The notes: a model not told the origin generated them from the letters alone. Positions 27,654 to 36,479 are shown, numbered from the stretch's first letter. The stretch is 64,000 nt of DNA from Armatimonadota bacterium (GCA_026003195.1 BPGU01000003.1:310001-374000); one strand, 5' to 3'. Made by a program: numbers and translations.

Positions 27654-28883
27654 CTAGGGCGTCTTGAAGAACTCGTCCACAAAGCGGAACATACCGTGAA
27701 AGTAGGTATACACCATCCCTATCAGCGCTGCGCCGCCCAGAACCAGCATGCCCAGACAGCCCAGCCGAATCAGTGCGAAGGATGCCCGCTGGTAACGCTC
27801 GCGCAGGGTCTCCTCGTGGTAACCTGCCGCGCGATCCAGCATCCCGGCGAGTTCACCGCTTTGCTGCCCCGCCGCCATGAGGCTAATGGTCTCCCAGTCA
27901 AATAGTCCTGTGGCTTGCAGGGCACGGTCTATGCCCTGACCGTTGCGAATCACCGGCAGCGCCTCTATCAGCTTCTCCCGCACGAACACGTTCCCTGCCG
28001 ATGGCGCCGCCGCTTCCCACGCGCTGATGGCGGGAACTCCCGCAGCGAACATACGGTGCAGGGTACGCAGGAAGGCAGCCAGCGCACGCTGTCGGTTGAG
28101 CGCACCGAACACCGGCAGGCGCATCACCACGGCGTCTTTCCAGCGACGGTTCGCCGGAAGGTCTAAAAACCACCACGCCGCCCATACCAGAGCCGCCAGC
28201 AGCAGGAAAGCGGGCAAGGAGCGGGTCAGCAGCAGTTGCACATACCGCCCGTAGAACAGCGCAGCATCCCCCCGCGCCATACCGTAGTAGAAGGCAGGGA
28301 AGAGGGGTAACACCAGCATCAACATGCCGATGCCGTTGAGTATCAGCAGGCGCGGTATCCACAGTTTGCGCCACAGGGCGTGCTCCTGCTCGTAGTGAGT
28401 GGCGATTTCATCGCAGATAACGTCCAGTGAGCCTCCCAGTTCTCCCGCTCGAAACATGCCCACCACATGCGGTGCAAACAGGCGAGGGAACATTTCCATC
28501 GCCTGCGAGAGGGGCTGACCCAGATGGGCGTTCGCCAGCATCGCACGCGCCGCCGCCTGCAGGGATTCGGGCATGGAAGGCTGGTTGGAAATCTGCGTGA
28601 GCGCGCTGACGGGGTTATTGCCCGCCCGAAGCAGCGACGCCAGCTGTCGGAAGAAGACGGCACGCGCGAGCAGGCTGGCGGTAGCACGTTCGGCACGACG
28701 GTCGGTGCGCTGAGGGGGGGCTTGCGTCTGCGCCGGCGTGTCGGTGGCAGAAACAATGCGCTTGACCACAAACCCGCGCGACTGCAGCAGGCTCTGCAAA
28801 CTCTGTTCATCGCTTGCTTGCAGAGTGCCTACTACCGGTCGCCCGGTGGTTTCGTCCACCGCCTCAAAGCGATAGGTCGGCAT
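27654..28883 (-). CDS. second GspF/PilC-type platform protein
   Basis: 409 residues, paralogous to the next gene downstream. N-terminus MPTYRFEAVDETTGRPVVGT; two T2SSF repeats (FFRQLASLLRAGNNPVSALT and AAFLRTLHRMFAAGVPAISA) with membrane helices after each and at the end. It overlaps folK by 20 bases. Two tandem platform genes are unusual, since one machine needs one GspF; they may form a heteromer or serve two pilus types, in keeping with the many pseudopilins downstream. Confidence 0.85.
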   Translation of the reverse strand: MPTYRFEAVDETTGRPVVGTLQASDEQSLQSLLQSRGFVVKRIVSATDTPAQTQAPPQRTDRRAERATASLLARAVFFRQLASLLRAGNNPVSALTQISNQPSMPESLQAAARAMLANAHLGQPLSQAMEMFPRLFAPHVVGMFRAGELGGSLDVICDEIATHYEQEHALWRKLWIPRLLILNGIGMLMLVLPLFPAFYYGMARGDAALFYGRYVQLLLTRSLPAFLLLAALVWAAWWFLDLPANRRWKDAVVMRLPVFGALNRQRALAAFLRTLHRMFAAGVPAISAWEAAAPSAGNVFVREKLIEALPVIRNGQGIDRALQATGLFDWETISLMAAGQQSGELAGMLDRAAGYHEETLRERYQRASFALIRLGCLGMLVLGGAALIGMVYTYFHGMFRFVDEFFKTP

Positions 28884-29370
28884 CGTGAATCTTCCACACC
28901 TTCTGCGCCCGTACTTCCGGTTGTTCCAGCAGGCGACGAATCGGCGTGCCGTCGGGCAGAGTGAGCTCCGGCGCGATTTCCAGCAGAGGTATCAGCACAA
29001 AGGCACGCTCGTGCATGCGCGGATGCGGCAAGGTCAGCCTTTCCGTTTGCATCTGCACCCCCTCATACAGCACGATATCGATATCAATCGTGCGCGGATT
29101 GCCATAGTACGTACGCACCCGTCCACCTGCCTGCTCCGTTGCCATCACATATTCTAACAGAGCCAGAGGCTCCAGCGTGGTGAACACCTGCACTGCCGTA
29201 TTCAGGTAGAAGGGCTGTGGGGTGTCATATCCCACCGGCTCGGTTTCGTACACGCTAGCACAGCGTATCACCTGCACCTGCGGCGTATGCAGGCGACGAA
29301 TCGCCTCGCGCAGGTTGCTCAGGCGATTGCCCTGATTCGAGCCAAGACTCAGCCAGGCATTCGCGCTCAT
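28864..29370 (-). CDS. folK: 2-amino-4-hydroxy-6-hydroxymethyldihydropteridine pyrophosphokinase
   Basis: 168 residues from ATG 29370 (MSANAWLSLGSNQGNR). HPPK transfers pyrophosphate from ATP to the pterin alcohol in folate synthesis, just before FolP, which is encoded at 57.9 kb. Conserved: LGSNQGNR at the start, YETEPVG, TLEPLALLEYV, the signature RTIDIDIVLYEG and LPHPRMHERAFVLIPL. Length is normal. It is separate from folP and folB here, so there is no folate operon. Confidence 0.96.
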   Translation of the reverse strand: MSANAWLSLGSNQGNRLSNLREAIRRLHTPQVQVIRCASVYETEPVGYDTPQPFYLNTAVQVFTTLEPLALLEYVMATEQAGGRVRTYYGNPRTIDIDIVLYEGVQMQTERLTLPHPRMHERAFVLIPLLEIAPELTLPDGTPIRRLLEQPEVRAQKVWKIHDADLSL

Positions 29371-29386
29371 CGTACCTTTGATGGTA

Positions 29387-29887
29387 TCAAAAACCGGAGA
29401 ACGGTGGCACTCTCTTGCGCAAAAGGCTGAACAGGGAAGCAAGCATGTTTGCGCGCTCCATCTGCTCCTGGTGTTCTATCTGGTACTGCGCCACCGCAAG
29501 GCGATGCTTTTCCAGTTCGGAAGGGCTTTGTTGTGCGCGCAAAGCCTCATGCATCTTGTGCAGCTCGCTGTCCTCTACCCAGATACCATGACACTGGCCA
29601 CAGCGGTCCAGTTCCACTGGAGAGTCGTAAAGGTAGCGGTATGGCTGCAGCAATACCGCACATCGGGGGCAGCGTCGGTTGACGGTTTCTTCAGGGGTAT
29701 ACTGCACGTCGGGCAGGGCGCGATCGTCCAGACTCAACAGGATGAGCGGGTCTATCTCCATCAGCAACCGCAACTCGCTTTCGTCGAACCAGACGCCTGC
29801 GCACGCCGGACAGATGTCCACAGTGACCCCATAGTAACGCTGCGCCTGCATCTCGATACGGCAATCGGGGCACAGTAGCACGCTCAT
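29387..29887 (-). CDS. double zinc-ribbon (zf-TFIIB) protein
   Basis: 166 residues from ATG 29887 (GGAGG upstream). Two zf-TFIIB ribbons: CPDC at residues 5-8 with CPACAGVWFDESEL, and CPRC (about 75) with CGQCHGIWVEDSEL. Each gives four zinc-binding cysteines and the characteristic W-[FV]-[DE]-x-[SG]-E-L. The C-terminus is a charged helix. Such proteins are widespread; the role is unknown. Confidence 0.85.
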   Translation of the reverse strand: MSVLLCPDCRIEMQAQRYYGVTVDICPACAGVWFDESELRLLMEIDPLILLSLDDRALPDVQYTPEETVNRRCPRCAVLLQPYRYLYDSPVELDRCGQCHGIWVEDSELHKMHEALRAQQSPSELEKHRLAVAQYQIEHQEQMERANMLASLFSLLRKRVPPFSGF

Positions 29888-29929
29888 GGCAAGCCTCCGC
29901 ACGAAGTGTACGCCATCTATTGTACCTCA

Positions 29930-30700
29930 CTACTCGCGCTGGCAAAACCAGCTGTATCGGCTCGATTCGGCGTCCGAGATGGGTATTTTCCAGCAAAACA
30001 CCTCGTCAGGCACGCTCTGGGGACAGTTCCACAGCACGGGCGGTTTCGCAGCTTTGAGCCACTTCGCATGACCGTCGAAGAACAGAAATGTCGCGCCGCC
30101 GTTGTGCACCACAGATGGGCAGTCTGCGTTGACGGGATGATACGCACCATCGTTCAGCGTGATTTGCTCGTCGATCAGCAGGGCGAGCCGGGCGGGGCGT
30201 TCTACCGCCGTTTCCGGGATGAAGGCGAGACCGGCGTTCATCGAATAGCTCAGCAGTTTCTCCTCGCGCGGGTCGGATGGGCAAACATACAGCCCGGCGT
30301 TTTTCACGTAGGGGTACAAAACGCCGCTCACCGGTCCCTTCGCCGCGAGCCACTCGGGATTGACCGGTGCGGTGGTCTCCTCTCCTACCGGAACCGCATA
30401 GATACAGGGTACCCACTGCGCCCCGGAGTTCCAGGGAAAGTCGCGCATCCATGCGGGCCACTCGTTGCCCACCCAGCCGCCCATACAGTTGCCGTCGCCG
30501 TTGCCAGCGTTGCGCCCGTCGTAGTCCGTGCGGTACATCACGAACGCCAGCCCCAGCTGGCGCAGATGCGCCAGGCAGGTGGTTTGTCGTGCCTTCTCGC
30601 GAGCCTGTGCGAACACGGGAAACAGGATGGCTGCGAGGATAGCGATAATGGCAATCACGACAAGCAGCTCGATCAAGGTGAAAGCGCCAGAGCGAGACAT
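29930..30700 (-). CDS. DUF1559/SBP_bac_10 pseudopilin (unpaired)
   Basis: 256 residues. The type III prepilin signal is [18 protein letters not shown]; cleavage is expected before Phe7, leaving Glu5 of the mature protein (F-T-L-I-E). The helix continues into [12 protein letters not shown], the lineage-typical stretch, and the C-terminal globular part shows VCPSDPR and [11 protein letters not shown], hallmarks of DUF1559. Such proteins are exported by type II secretion/pilus-like machinery and are thought to be surface adhesins or binding proteins. Unlike three others in the window it has no mini membrane protein beside it. A -10 TATAAT lies at 30740-30735. Confidence 0.88.
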   Translation of the reverse strand: MSRSGAFTLIELLVVIAIIAILAAILFPVFAQAREKARQTTCLAHLRQLGLAFVMYRTDYDGRNAGNGDGNCMGGWVGNEWPAWMRDFPWNSGAQWVPCIYAVPVGEETTAPVNPEWLAAKGPVSGVLYPYVKNAGLYVCPSDPREEKLLSYSMNAGLAFIPETAVERPARLALLIDEQITLNDGAYHPVNADCPSVVHNGGATFLFFDGHAKWLKAAKPPVLWNCPQSVPDEVFCWKIPISDAESSRYSWFCQRE

Positions 30701-30820
30701 GATAGAATACCTCCCTTCTGGGCAATGCTACCCTATTATAGCAAAGTATCGCGAAGGAGTCAGCAAGACAAGTAGGGAAGAGCAAGGGTTGAGAAGAAAA
30801 CCTCCATCCGACCGTTTACC

Positions 30821-30905
30821 GTGTCCTTGCGAGGCATGGGGTGCCGAAGCCATTCCCACATTGCTGGGAGAGATTGCTTCGCGGCTACGCCGCTCGCAAG
30901 GACAC
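30821..30905. repeat. MITE-like palindromic element
   Basis: TGTCCTTGCGAG at 30822-30833 and CTCGCAAGGACA at 30893-30904 are perfect 12-bp terminal inverted repeats around a core with further symmetry (GCTTCGCGGCTACGCCGC). No coding content. It lies between a pseudopilin promoter and a mini membrane protein gene. Confidence 0.7.
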
Positions 30906-30991
30906 AAAGTCAACGCTCACGACGGAACATATCCCTCTGCGTTTGTCTCCCGCAGGGATACGCTCCGTCGCATGCACCGATCAGTCCGCCG

Positions 30992-31198
30992 TTATCGTCC
31001 GTAGCCGGGCGGAGGCGGTGACGCCATTGGCATCTGGGACTGACCTGGCGGGGGTGGTGCCAGATTGATGCCGGGTGGTGGCGTACCCGAGATGCGCTTT
31101 GGTCCCGAAAACCAGTGGCGCACGTAGAAGAAGCCCGCAACTACCAGAGCGATGACGATCACCGCTATCGCCAAGCCAGGCGGAATCTCGCGTTTCAT
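30992..31198 (-). CDS. mini membrane protein paired with pseudopilin (copy A)
   Basis: 68 residues from ATG 31198 (GGAGGTGC upstream). One N-terminal membrane helix (LAIAVIVIALVVAGFFYV) after MKREIPPG, then a proline/glycine-rich tail ending PPPPGYGR. The same plan (K-x-x-I-P, helix, Pro-rich tail) is seen at 34321 and 38621, always next to a pseudopilin. It is downstream of the pilin at 31252-32034, beyond a hairpin. Function unknown. Confidence 0.75.
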   Translation of the reverse strand: MKREIPPGLAIAVIVIALVVAGFFYVRHWFSGPKRISGTPPPGINLAPPPPGQSQMPMASPPPPGYGR

Positions 31199-31215
31199 CA
31201 GCGCACCTCCAGAAA

Positions 31216-31240
31216 GCCCTCCGGTGTAGAACCGGAGGGC
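31216..31240 (-). terminator. hairpin between pseudopilin and mini membrane protein
   Basis: GCCCTCCGGT / GTAGA / ACCGGAGGGC, a perfect 10-bp stem. It sits inside the two-gene unit, so it may be an attenuator or an mRNA-stabilising 3' end that keeps pilin output above that of the small protein. Confidence 0.6.
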
Positions 31241-31251
31241 GAGTTTGGGGA

Positions 31252-32034
31252 CTACGGATTCAACACAGGGTCTGCCTCGCGGTCTGCCTGCACCGTCCAC
31301 TCATGGGGGTAGGTGTGCCCCCACTTGCGGGGGGAGACGTGACCGTCCGTCCAGATGATGTTCTGCATACTGTTGAAGAAGCCCTGCACGTTGGGGTCTC
31401 GCGAACTCCAGTCGGTACCGGTGCAGGTCCAGGTGTTCCAGCCCAGGCGCAGCGGGTAGTCGAGATGCCCATCCTGCCAGGAGTCGGGGCAGTGTCCGTT
31501 GACGACGTAGATGGTCCCGGCTGGCTCCTGCAACGCCGCCTGGCTCAGGAAGCGGTCCCAGACGATGCCGTAGTGAGCACCTGGGTTGTTGTCTTTCCAC
31601 GGAGTATAATTCCACGTGCCTACCCCGTTCAGCATGTAGGAGAAGTACAGGGTGTTGCCGTCAGGGCTGAGGTTGATGTTCAGTGCTTTGCAGACCCAAG
31701 ACTGATTGGCGTCGTATGCCGCCTCCAGCTGAGGCGAGAGGAACACGCGCGTGTTCTTCACGTACGGCTGCAACAGGGCGGGCCAGTATACCCAGGGACC
31801 CGGCGAACAGCGAGGATCGCCATCGTACGGAAGCCCAAAACCCAACAGCTTCTCATCGTAGTCCTGCGAGTACATCATTAGCGCCAGCCCCTGCTGCTTC
31901 ATGTTGCTGATGTCTGACGCCTGACGCGCTTTGGTGCGCGCTTGCGAGAACACAGGGAACAGGATCGCTGCCAGTATCGCGATAATCGCGATAACCACTA
32001 ACAGCTCGATCAGCGTAAAAGCGTTTCGTTTCAT
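31252..32034 (-). CDS. DUF1559/SBP_bac_10 pseudopilin (copy A)
   Basis: 260 residues from ATG 32034 with AAGGAGG upstream. Prepilin signal [17 protein letters not shown], then [26 protein letters not shown]. The globular part has YDEKLLGFG, a VFLSPQLE segment, and [18 protein letters not shown] near the end, the H-x-SP-x-x-W variant also found in the 37793 copy but not in the others. It is divergent from nothing; the lacI gene upstream runs in the same direction 120 bases away. Confidence 0.88.
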   Translation of the reverse strand: MKRNAFTLIELLVVIAIIAILAAILFPVFSQARTKARQASDISNMKQQGLALMMYSQDYDEKLLGFGLPYDGDPRCSPGPWVYWPALLQPYVKNTRVFLSPQLEAAYDANQSWVCKALNINLSPDGNTLYFSYMLNGVGTWNYTPWKDNNPGAHYGIVWDRFLSQAALQEPAGTIYVVNGHCPDSWQDGHLDYPLRLGWNTWTCTGTDWSSRDPNVQGFFNSMQNIIWTDGHVSPRKWGHTYPHEWTVQADREADPVLNP

Positions 32035-32077
32035 TTTTGGGAGACCTCCTTTTTGTTGATTGTTAGTCGTTGGCAGT

Positions 32078-32094
32078 CGCAGGCTCAGCCTGCG
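32078..32094. repeat. short palindrome CGCAGGCT-AGCCTGCG (copy 1)
   Basis: CGCAGGCTCAGCCTGCG, an 8-bp inverted repeat with one central base, between lacI and the pseudopilin. The same palindrome, with TT in the centre, stands inside the signal region of the lipoprotein gene at 42073-42090. Confidence 0.65.
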
Positions 32095-32154
32095 CAAGAC
32101 GGAAACAGCCTGGGCTTTGCAACGGCAAGCAAGAAAGTTCCCTACGGTCTGCTC

Positions 32155-33141
32155 TCACCCCCTTTGCGTGGACGCCCTTACCACCAGTGTGGGCTGCAGC
32201 AAAGCGCTTTGCCGTTCGGTGTGAGGTTCAGCAATGCGCTTTTGCAGAAACTGCACCGCTATCTGACACATCTCCTCCAGCGGCTGGCGAATAGTGGTGA
32301 TGGGCACGTCCAGATATTCCGTGTCCTCGATGCCGTCACAACCCACAAGAGCCACCTCATCGGGTATGTGCACCCCCAGTAAACGCAAGCCGTGATACGC
32401 GCCGATAGCCATCTCGTCGTTGTGGCAGAAGATGCCGTCGGGCAAACCACACTCCTGCACATAGCGGCGTACAGCCATGCTGGACGCCGCCCGCGACTGG
32501 TCGGTGGCGACGATGTACTCCGCGCTCATCCCTGCTTCGCTCACCACGCGGTGATAGCCATCGCGGCGCGGTTCCCCGACATAGCGTGACTCGGCGTTGA
32601 CCAGATAGGCTATCCGCCGGCAACCTGCCTCCAGCAGATGCTGTGTCGCCTGGATCGCCCCGCTGTAGAGGTCTATACGCACATGGTCGGTTTCAGTGAG
32701 CACATACGCACCCATACTTACCAGAGGCACTCCGCGTCGTTGCAGGGGTTTCCACATTTTCTGGAGATACACCGCACCTTCGTGCGCCAGGATGCCGTCT
32801 ACACGCCCCGTGCCATGCCATGCACTGCCCGACAGGTGGGAAATGCACCGAATCAGTGTGTCGTAGCCCTGCTGGCGAAGGTTGTCTTCCACCAGGTACA
32901 CCACGCGCGCGTGGAAGCTGGTAAACAGCTCGTTCATCCATAGCGCAACAATGCCGGTACGCCCAGTCACAAGCGAACGCGCCGCGAGGTTGGGATGGTA
33001 GCCCAGCTCCCGTGCAGCCTGCCAGACACGCTGGCGCGTGGCTTCGGAGATAAGATGCGCTCCGCGCCCGCTCAGCACCCGGGAGACGGTTGCAGGCGAC
33101 ACGCCGAGGTGTTCAGCAATCTGCTTGATGGTTACCGACAT
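32155..33141 (-). CDS. LacI-family transcriptional repressor
   Basis: 328 residues from ATG 33141 (MSVTIKQIAEHLGVSPATVS); an upstream start at 33162 would lie within the operator. The N-terminal helix-turn-helix and hinge (VSRVLSGRGAHLISEATRQRV, NLAARSLVTGRTG) are followed by a periplasmic-binding-protein-like sugar-sensing domain with IFCHNDEMAIGAYHGLR and PDEVALVGCDGIEDTEYLDVPITTI-like sequence (about residues 225-280). LacI proteins release DNA on binding a sugar or nucleoside. Two matching palindromes lie in the adjoining divergent promoter region, so it most likely controls itself and the rightward island. Confidence 0.94.
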   Translation of the reverse strand: MSVTIKQIAEHLGVSPATVSRVLSGRGAHLISEATRQRVWQAARELGYHPNLAARSLVTGRTGIVALWMNELFTSFHARVVYLVEDNLRQQGYDTLIRCISHLSGSAWHGTGRVDGILAHEGAVYLQKMWKPLQRRGVPLVSMGAYVLTETDHVRIDLYSGAIQATQHLLEAGCRRIAYLVNAESRYVGEPRRDGYHRVVSEAGMSAEYIVATDQSRAASSMAVRRYVQECGLPDGIFCHNDEMAIGAYHGLRLLGVHIPDEVALVGCDGIEDTEYLDVPITTIRQPLEEMCQIAVQFLQKRIAEPHTERQSALLQPTLVVRASTQRG

Positions 33142-33154
33142 CGGGTAGTCACAC

Positions 33155-33174
33155 TTATGCAAACGTTTGCATAA
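33155..33174. promoter_or_regulatory. LacI-type operator O1
   Basis: TTATGCAAACGTTTGCATAA is a perfect 20-bp palindrome with the central CG typical of LacI-family sites. It abuts the lacI -10 (33175-33180) and covers the expected transcription start, 14 bases before the lacI ATG: a textbook place for autorepression. Confidence 0.88.
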
Positions 33175-33203
33175 AGTATATCACAGAGATTCCATGGTGT
33201 CAA
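33175..33203 (-). promoter_or_regulatory. lacI promoter
   Basis: On the minus strand TTGACA (33203-33198), 17 bases, TATACT (33180-33175), a near-consensus sigma-70 promoter directly next to operator O1. Confidence 0.82.
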
Positions 33204-33272
33204 CACTTTTGGGGCAAAAAATGTGAAAAACTCGTAAACACACTGTTTTTTTGCTCTGCCTCGCAAAAAAAC

Positions 33273-33290
33273 TATGCAAACTCTTGCATA
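33273..33290. promoter_or_regulatory. LacI-type operator O2
   Basis: TATGCAAACTCTTGCATA: the same TATGCAA half-sites as O1 with a changed centre. It overlaps the -35 (33284-33289) of the rightward promoter, so a bound repressor would block RNA polymerase. O1 and O2 are 118 bases apart centre to centre, about eleven helical turns. Confidence 0.82.
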
Positions 33291-33312
33291 ATCATAGACG
33301 AAGAGTTATAAT
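33284..33312 (+). promoter_or_regulatory. rightward promoter of the carbohydrate island
   Basis: TTGCAT (33284-33289), 17 bases, TATAAT (33307-33312). It drives the ArsR-like regulator, mini protein, pseudopilin and GH43 genes. The expected start near 33319 rules out the first in-frame ATG at 33328 and favours 33346. Confidence 0.8.
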
Positions 33313-33345
33313 AATAGTCGTCATGTTATGTTTTTGAGGTGTGTC

Positions 33346-34324
33346 ATGCGGGCGCATATTCTGGAAGTGCACGGCTCCGAAAGCGTGGATCTGTTTAAAG
33401 CGCTGGCTTCGGAAACGAGGGTGCGGATACTGGAGCTGCTCGCGCAGGGCGAGAGGAACATCAACGAGCTCGCTCAAGCGCTGAATACCTCCCAGCCCAC
33501 CATCACCAAGCACGCTCAGTTACTGGAAGCGATTGGGCTCATCAAAACGGAGTACAAGCCGGGCGTACAGGGCATGCAGAAGCGTTGTCGTCTGGCATAT
33601 GACCGTTTTATTGTCTCCTTCGAACCGACCAATCCCCCGGAAGACCGCGTGGAAGAGATTGAGATGCCTGTTGGCTTGTACACCCTGGTGAACCCAACCC
33701 CGACCTGCGGTCTGGCAAATCGCGAGCGGATTATCGGCTTTTTAGACGACCCACAATCCTTTTTCGAACCGGAGAGGGCTACCGCGCAGCTGTTGTGGAT
33801 GGCAGAAGGGTTTGTAGAGTACGTTTTCCCTTGCACGCTGGGAACCGATGTGGAGATACGGCGCCTCGAGCTCCTGATGGAGGTCTGCTCCGAAGCACCC
33901 AACTACGACAACGACTATCCCTCCGACATCACCGTCTGGATCAACGGTGTGGAGATTGGTACGTGGACCTCGCCAGGTGACTTTGGGGGTAGGCGCGGAC
34001 GGCTGAACCCACCCTGGTGGAACGACTACATGACGCAGTACGGCATGTTGAAAATCTGGTCGGTGGATGCTGAGGGCAGCTACGTGGACGGTACCCCCCG
34101 TTTCCGAAACCACCATCGCCGACCTGATGCTGGCACCTCATCACCCCATTATCGTGCGGATCGGGGTCAAGCCCGACGCTCAGCATATCGGGGGCTTTAA
34201 CCTGTTCGGGCGGGGGTTCGGTAACTACGAACAAGACCTGGTGCTGCGTCTGCACTATGCTGTCAGGGGACGGGGTAGCCGCACTGAAGCAGCTGTGGCA
34301 CAGGAAGGAGGTGAGAACAGGTGA
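33346..34324 (+). CDS. ArsR-like regulator with large C-terminal domain, frameshifted (copy 1)
   Basis: ATG 33346 has TTGAGGTG upstream. The winged-helix part (LFKALASETRVRILELLAQG, INELAQALNTSQPTITKHAQ) is followed by a conserved domain with NPTPTCGLANRERIIGFLDD, QLLWMAEGFVEYVFP, SEAPNYDNDYPSDITVWING and LNPPWWNDY. At the six-C run 34094-34099 the frame breaks and would end at 34200; the next frame supplies SETTIADLMLAPHHPIIVRI and FNLFGRGFGNYEQDLVLRLH, matching the paralogue at 36767 to its end, and stops at 34324, overlapping the next start. So either a sequencing/indel error or a real mutation. The C-terminal domain is probably a sugar-type ligand sensor. Confidence 0.75.
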
Positions 34325-34533
34325 GCTCATCCGGTCTCAAACGGGAAATCCCCGGCTGGGTGGGGGTTGTGGTCATTGTGGTGATACTGGCAGTGCTGGC
34401 AATAGCCGGTTATCGGTATTTCACCGCCGGTGCTGCGCGCAAACCGGGTGAATACCCGCCGGAGGCGTATCGTCCGCCAGGGTATGTGCAACCCTCACAG
34501 ACGCCCGGCGCCGCAGCCGGCGGAGGGCGGTAA
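34321..34533 (+). CDS. mini membrane protein paired with pseudopilin (copy B)
   Basis: 70 residues from a GTG that overlaps the (frame-corrected) regulator stop as GTGA, with GGAGG upstream. [20 protein letters not shown] starts a single helix, then a Pro/Gly-rich tail ([18 protein letters not shown]). Same design as the genes at 30992 and 38621. The overlap supports the frame-corrected reading of the regulator. Confidence 0.75.
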   Translation: MSSSGLKREIPGWVGVVVIVVILAVLAIAGYRYFTAGAARKPGEYPPEAYRPPGYVQPSQTPGAAAGGGR

Positions 34534-34560
34534 CGGTCGCACGGAGATATGGCACCAATG

Positions 34561-34580
34561 CGCGACCACTGCTGGTCGCG
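34561..34580 (+). terminator. hairpin between mini membrane protein and pseudopilin
   Basis: CGCGACCACTGCTGGTCGCG, an 8-bp perfect stem with a 4-base loop, no U-run. It lies within the transcription unit, as does the hairpin at 31216 in the other pair. Confidence 0.5.
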
Positions 34581-34618
34581 TCGACGAACATCACGAGAAC
34601 CAAAGGAGGTTACCTGAA

Positions 34619-35452
34619 ATGTCCAAGCGCAAAGCGTTTACGCTGATCGAGTTGCTCGTCGTTATCGCCATTATCGCGATACTGGCGGCGATCCTGTTCC
34701 CGGTGTTCGCCCAGGCTCGCGAGAAGGCACGAGCAGCATCCTGTCTGTCCAACATGAAGCAGCTGGGTCTAGCTCTGCAGATGTTTGCCCAGGACCACGA
34801 CGAGTATCTGCCGAAGGCGTGGTTCAACGACGAGCCCGACACCTCGTGTCCGCAGTGCTGGGGCTACAAAGACCCGATGTGGGGCTGGGACTACGTGCTT
34901 CTGCCCTACGTCAAGAACAAGCAGATTTACCAGTGCCCCTCGGATAGCGAGAGCTGGCCGCGCGGGCTGTGGAACGACACATGGAGCAACCTGCCCGACA
35001 AGCCCGATGCGGACAACATCCCCGGCTCGTACCGCATCAACATCAGCGACTACCCGAACGGACCCTGGAACGCGCTGAAGCTGGCGGCACTGGAGAAGCC
35101 CGCTGAAGCGATCCAGATTGTGGAAAGCGTGCCGGGCATCAACAACGCGCAGTGGCACCAGGTGGCTACTTGGGAGGCTGACGAAGGCTATGTGTGCATC
35201 GACTTCACCGCCAACGTCGCCTACGGTCGCCACAACAAGACCACCGGCAACACCATCTCGCAGCGCAACCAGGGCGGTTCCAACTACGTGTTCGCCGATG
35301 GACACGCCAAGTACATGACCTGGGGACAGACCTGGCGGCGCATCGGCGACGATGTGCAGAAAGGCGGTCAAACGGTCACGCCCACCATGTGGCGACAGAA
35401 CTTCAGCGGCTGGAACGACCGCTGCAACTATCAAGAGGGACAGAACAGGTAA
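34619..35452 (+). CDS. DUF1559/SBP_bac_10 pseudopilin (copy B)
   Basis: 277 residues from ATG 34619 with AAAGGAGG upstream. [18 protein letters not shown] prepilin signal, [20 protein letters not shown], then [27 protein letters not shown] and the C-terminal [18 protein letters not shown]. The paired cysteines CPQCW are a feature of this copy. Placed between an ArsR-like regulator and a GH43 enzyme, it may help capture or bind the polysaccharide that the enzymes attack (inference from context and from the SBP_bac_10 name of the domain). Confidence 0.88.
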   Translation: MSKRKAFTLIELLVVIAIIAILAAILFPVFAQAREKARAASCLSNMKQLGLALQMFAQDHDEYLPKAWFNDEPDTSCPQCWGYKDPMWGWDYVLLPYVKNKQIYQCPSDSESWPRGLWNDTWSNLPDKPDADNIPGSYRINISDYPNGPWNALKLAALEKPAEAIQIVESVPGINNAQWHQVATWEADEGYVCIDFTANVAYGRHNKTTGNTISQRNQGGSNYVFADGHAKYMTWGQTWRRIGDDVQKGGQTVTPTMWRQNFSGWNDRCNYQEGQNR

Positions 35453-35570
35453 GAACGCTGTACGCTGGAGGGATACGCTCCGTCTGCTGAAGCAACCTCG
35501 CCATGACACAGGGGAAGCCACGGCGAAGCGTAACCCTCCCTCTGCAACCATTCCATCTGCGGAGGTGACG

Positions 35571-36479
35571 ATGGCAACCTACACCAACCCGGTGTACGCA
35601 CGCGACTTCCCCGACCCACATGTGCTCTTCTACCGGGGTAAGTTCTACGCATACGCCACACACTCGTCTGGTCACGACTTTCAGGTGATGGAATCGCCCG
35701 ACCTGGTGCACTGGACACACAAAGGCAGTGCGTTTCGCCCCCCATGGTCGCGGGAGCACCTGTGGGCGCCGGAGGTGATAGCATATCGTGGGCAGCTGTA
35801 TATGACCTACTCTGCGCGTAACCCGCAGACGGGCAAACACGACATCGGCATCGCCACCTCCAACAACCCGCTTGGACCGTTTAGCCATCGGGCGATACTG
35901 GTGCGCGGCGACGATAACCGTGTGGGCGTGATTGACGCCACCATCTTCTTTGACAGAGACAGAACCCCTTACCTGATATACTCGGAAGAGGATCCGCGAG
36001 CCATCGTGATGCGCCGCATGAGCGCCGACCTGCTGAGCGTGAGCGAGGAGAAAACAGTGCTGCTGCGTCCTGACCAAGACTGGGAGAAGGGCATTGTGGA
36101 AGCGCCCACCATGCTCTACCGCAACCGCACCTACTACCTGTTCTACTCCGGCGGATGGTTCCAGAGCTACAAACGGGATGCCTGCTATGCGGTAGCGTAT
36201 GCCACCGCCGCCTCGCTGAAGGGACCCTACACCAAAGCCGAGCGCATCCTGCAAACCGTGCCGGGCAAGGTATACAGCCCGGGACACCAGTGCATCGTGA
36301 GCCTACCGTCGGGTGAGATGTGGATGCTCTATCACGCCTGGGACGACCAGAATGAGCCCTTGTATGGTTCCAACCCGTTGGGGCGCACGCTGCGGCTAGA
36401 TAGATTGTTGTGGAAGGAAGGCAAGCCGTCTGTCGACGGTCCCAGCACCGAACCCAAGCCCGCGCCCCAAATACGATGA
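35571..36479 (+). CDS. glycoside hydrolase family 43 enzyme
   Basis: 302 residues from ATG 35571 (GGAGGTGACG upstream). Five-bladed beta-propeller of GH43, acting on arabinose/xylose/galactose linkages. The three catalytic acids are visible: Asp in ARDFPDPHVLFY (about residue 14), the pKa-setting Asp in VGVIDATIFFD (about 121) and the acid Glu in GIVEAPTMLYR (about 177). LWAPEVIAYRGQLYMTYSAR and GHQCIV complete the pattern. There is no signal peptide, so it would act in the cytoplasm on imported oligosaccharides. Confidence 0.93.
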   Translation: MATYTNPVYARDFPDPHVLFYRGKFYAYATHSSGHDFQVMESPDLVHWTHKGSAFRPPWSREHLWAPEVIAYRGQLYMTYSARNPQTGKHDIGIATSNNPLGPFSHRAILVRGDDNRVGVIDATIFFDRDRTPYLIYSEEDPRAIVMRRMSADLLSVSEEKTVLLRPDQDWEKGIVEAPTMLYRNRTYYLFYSGGWFQSYKRDACYAVAYATAASLKGPYTKAERILQTVPGKVYSPGHQCIVSLPSGEMWMLYHAWDDQNEPLYGSNPLGRTLRLDRLLWKEGKPSVDGPSTEPKPAPQIR

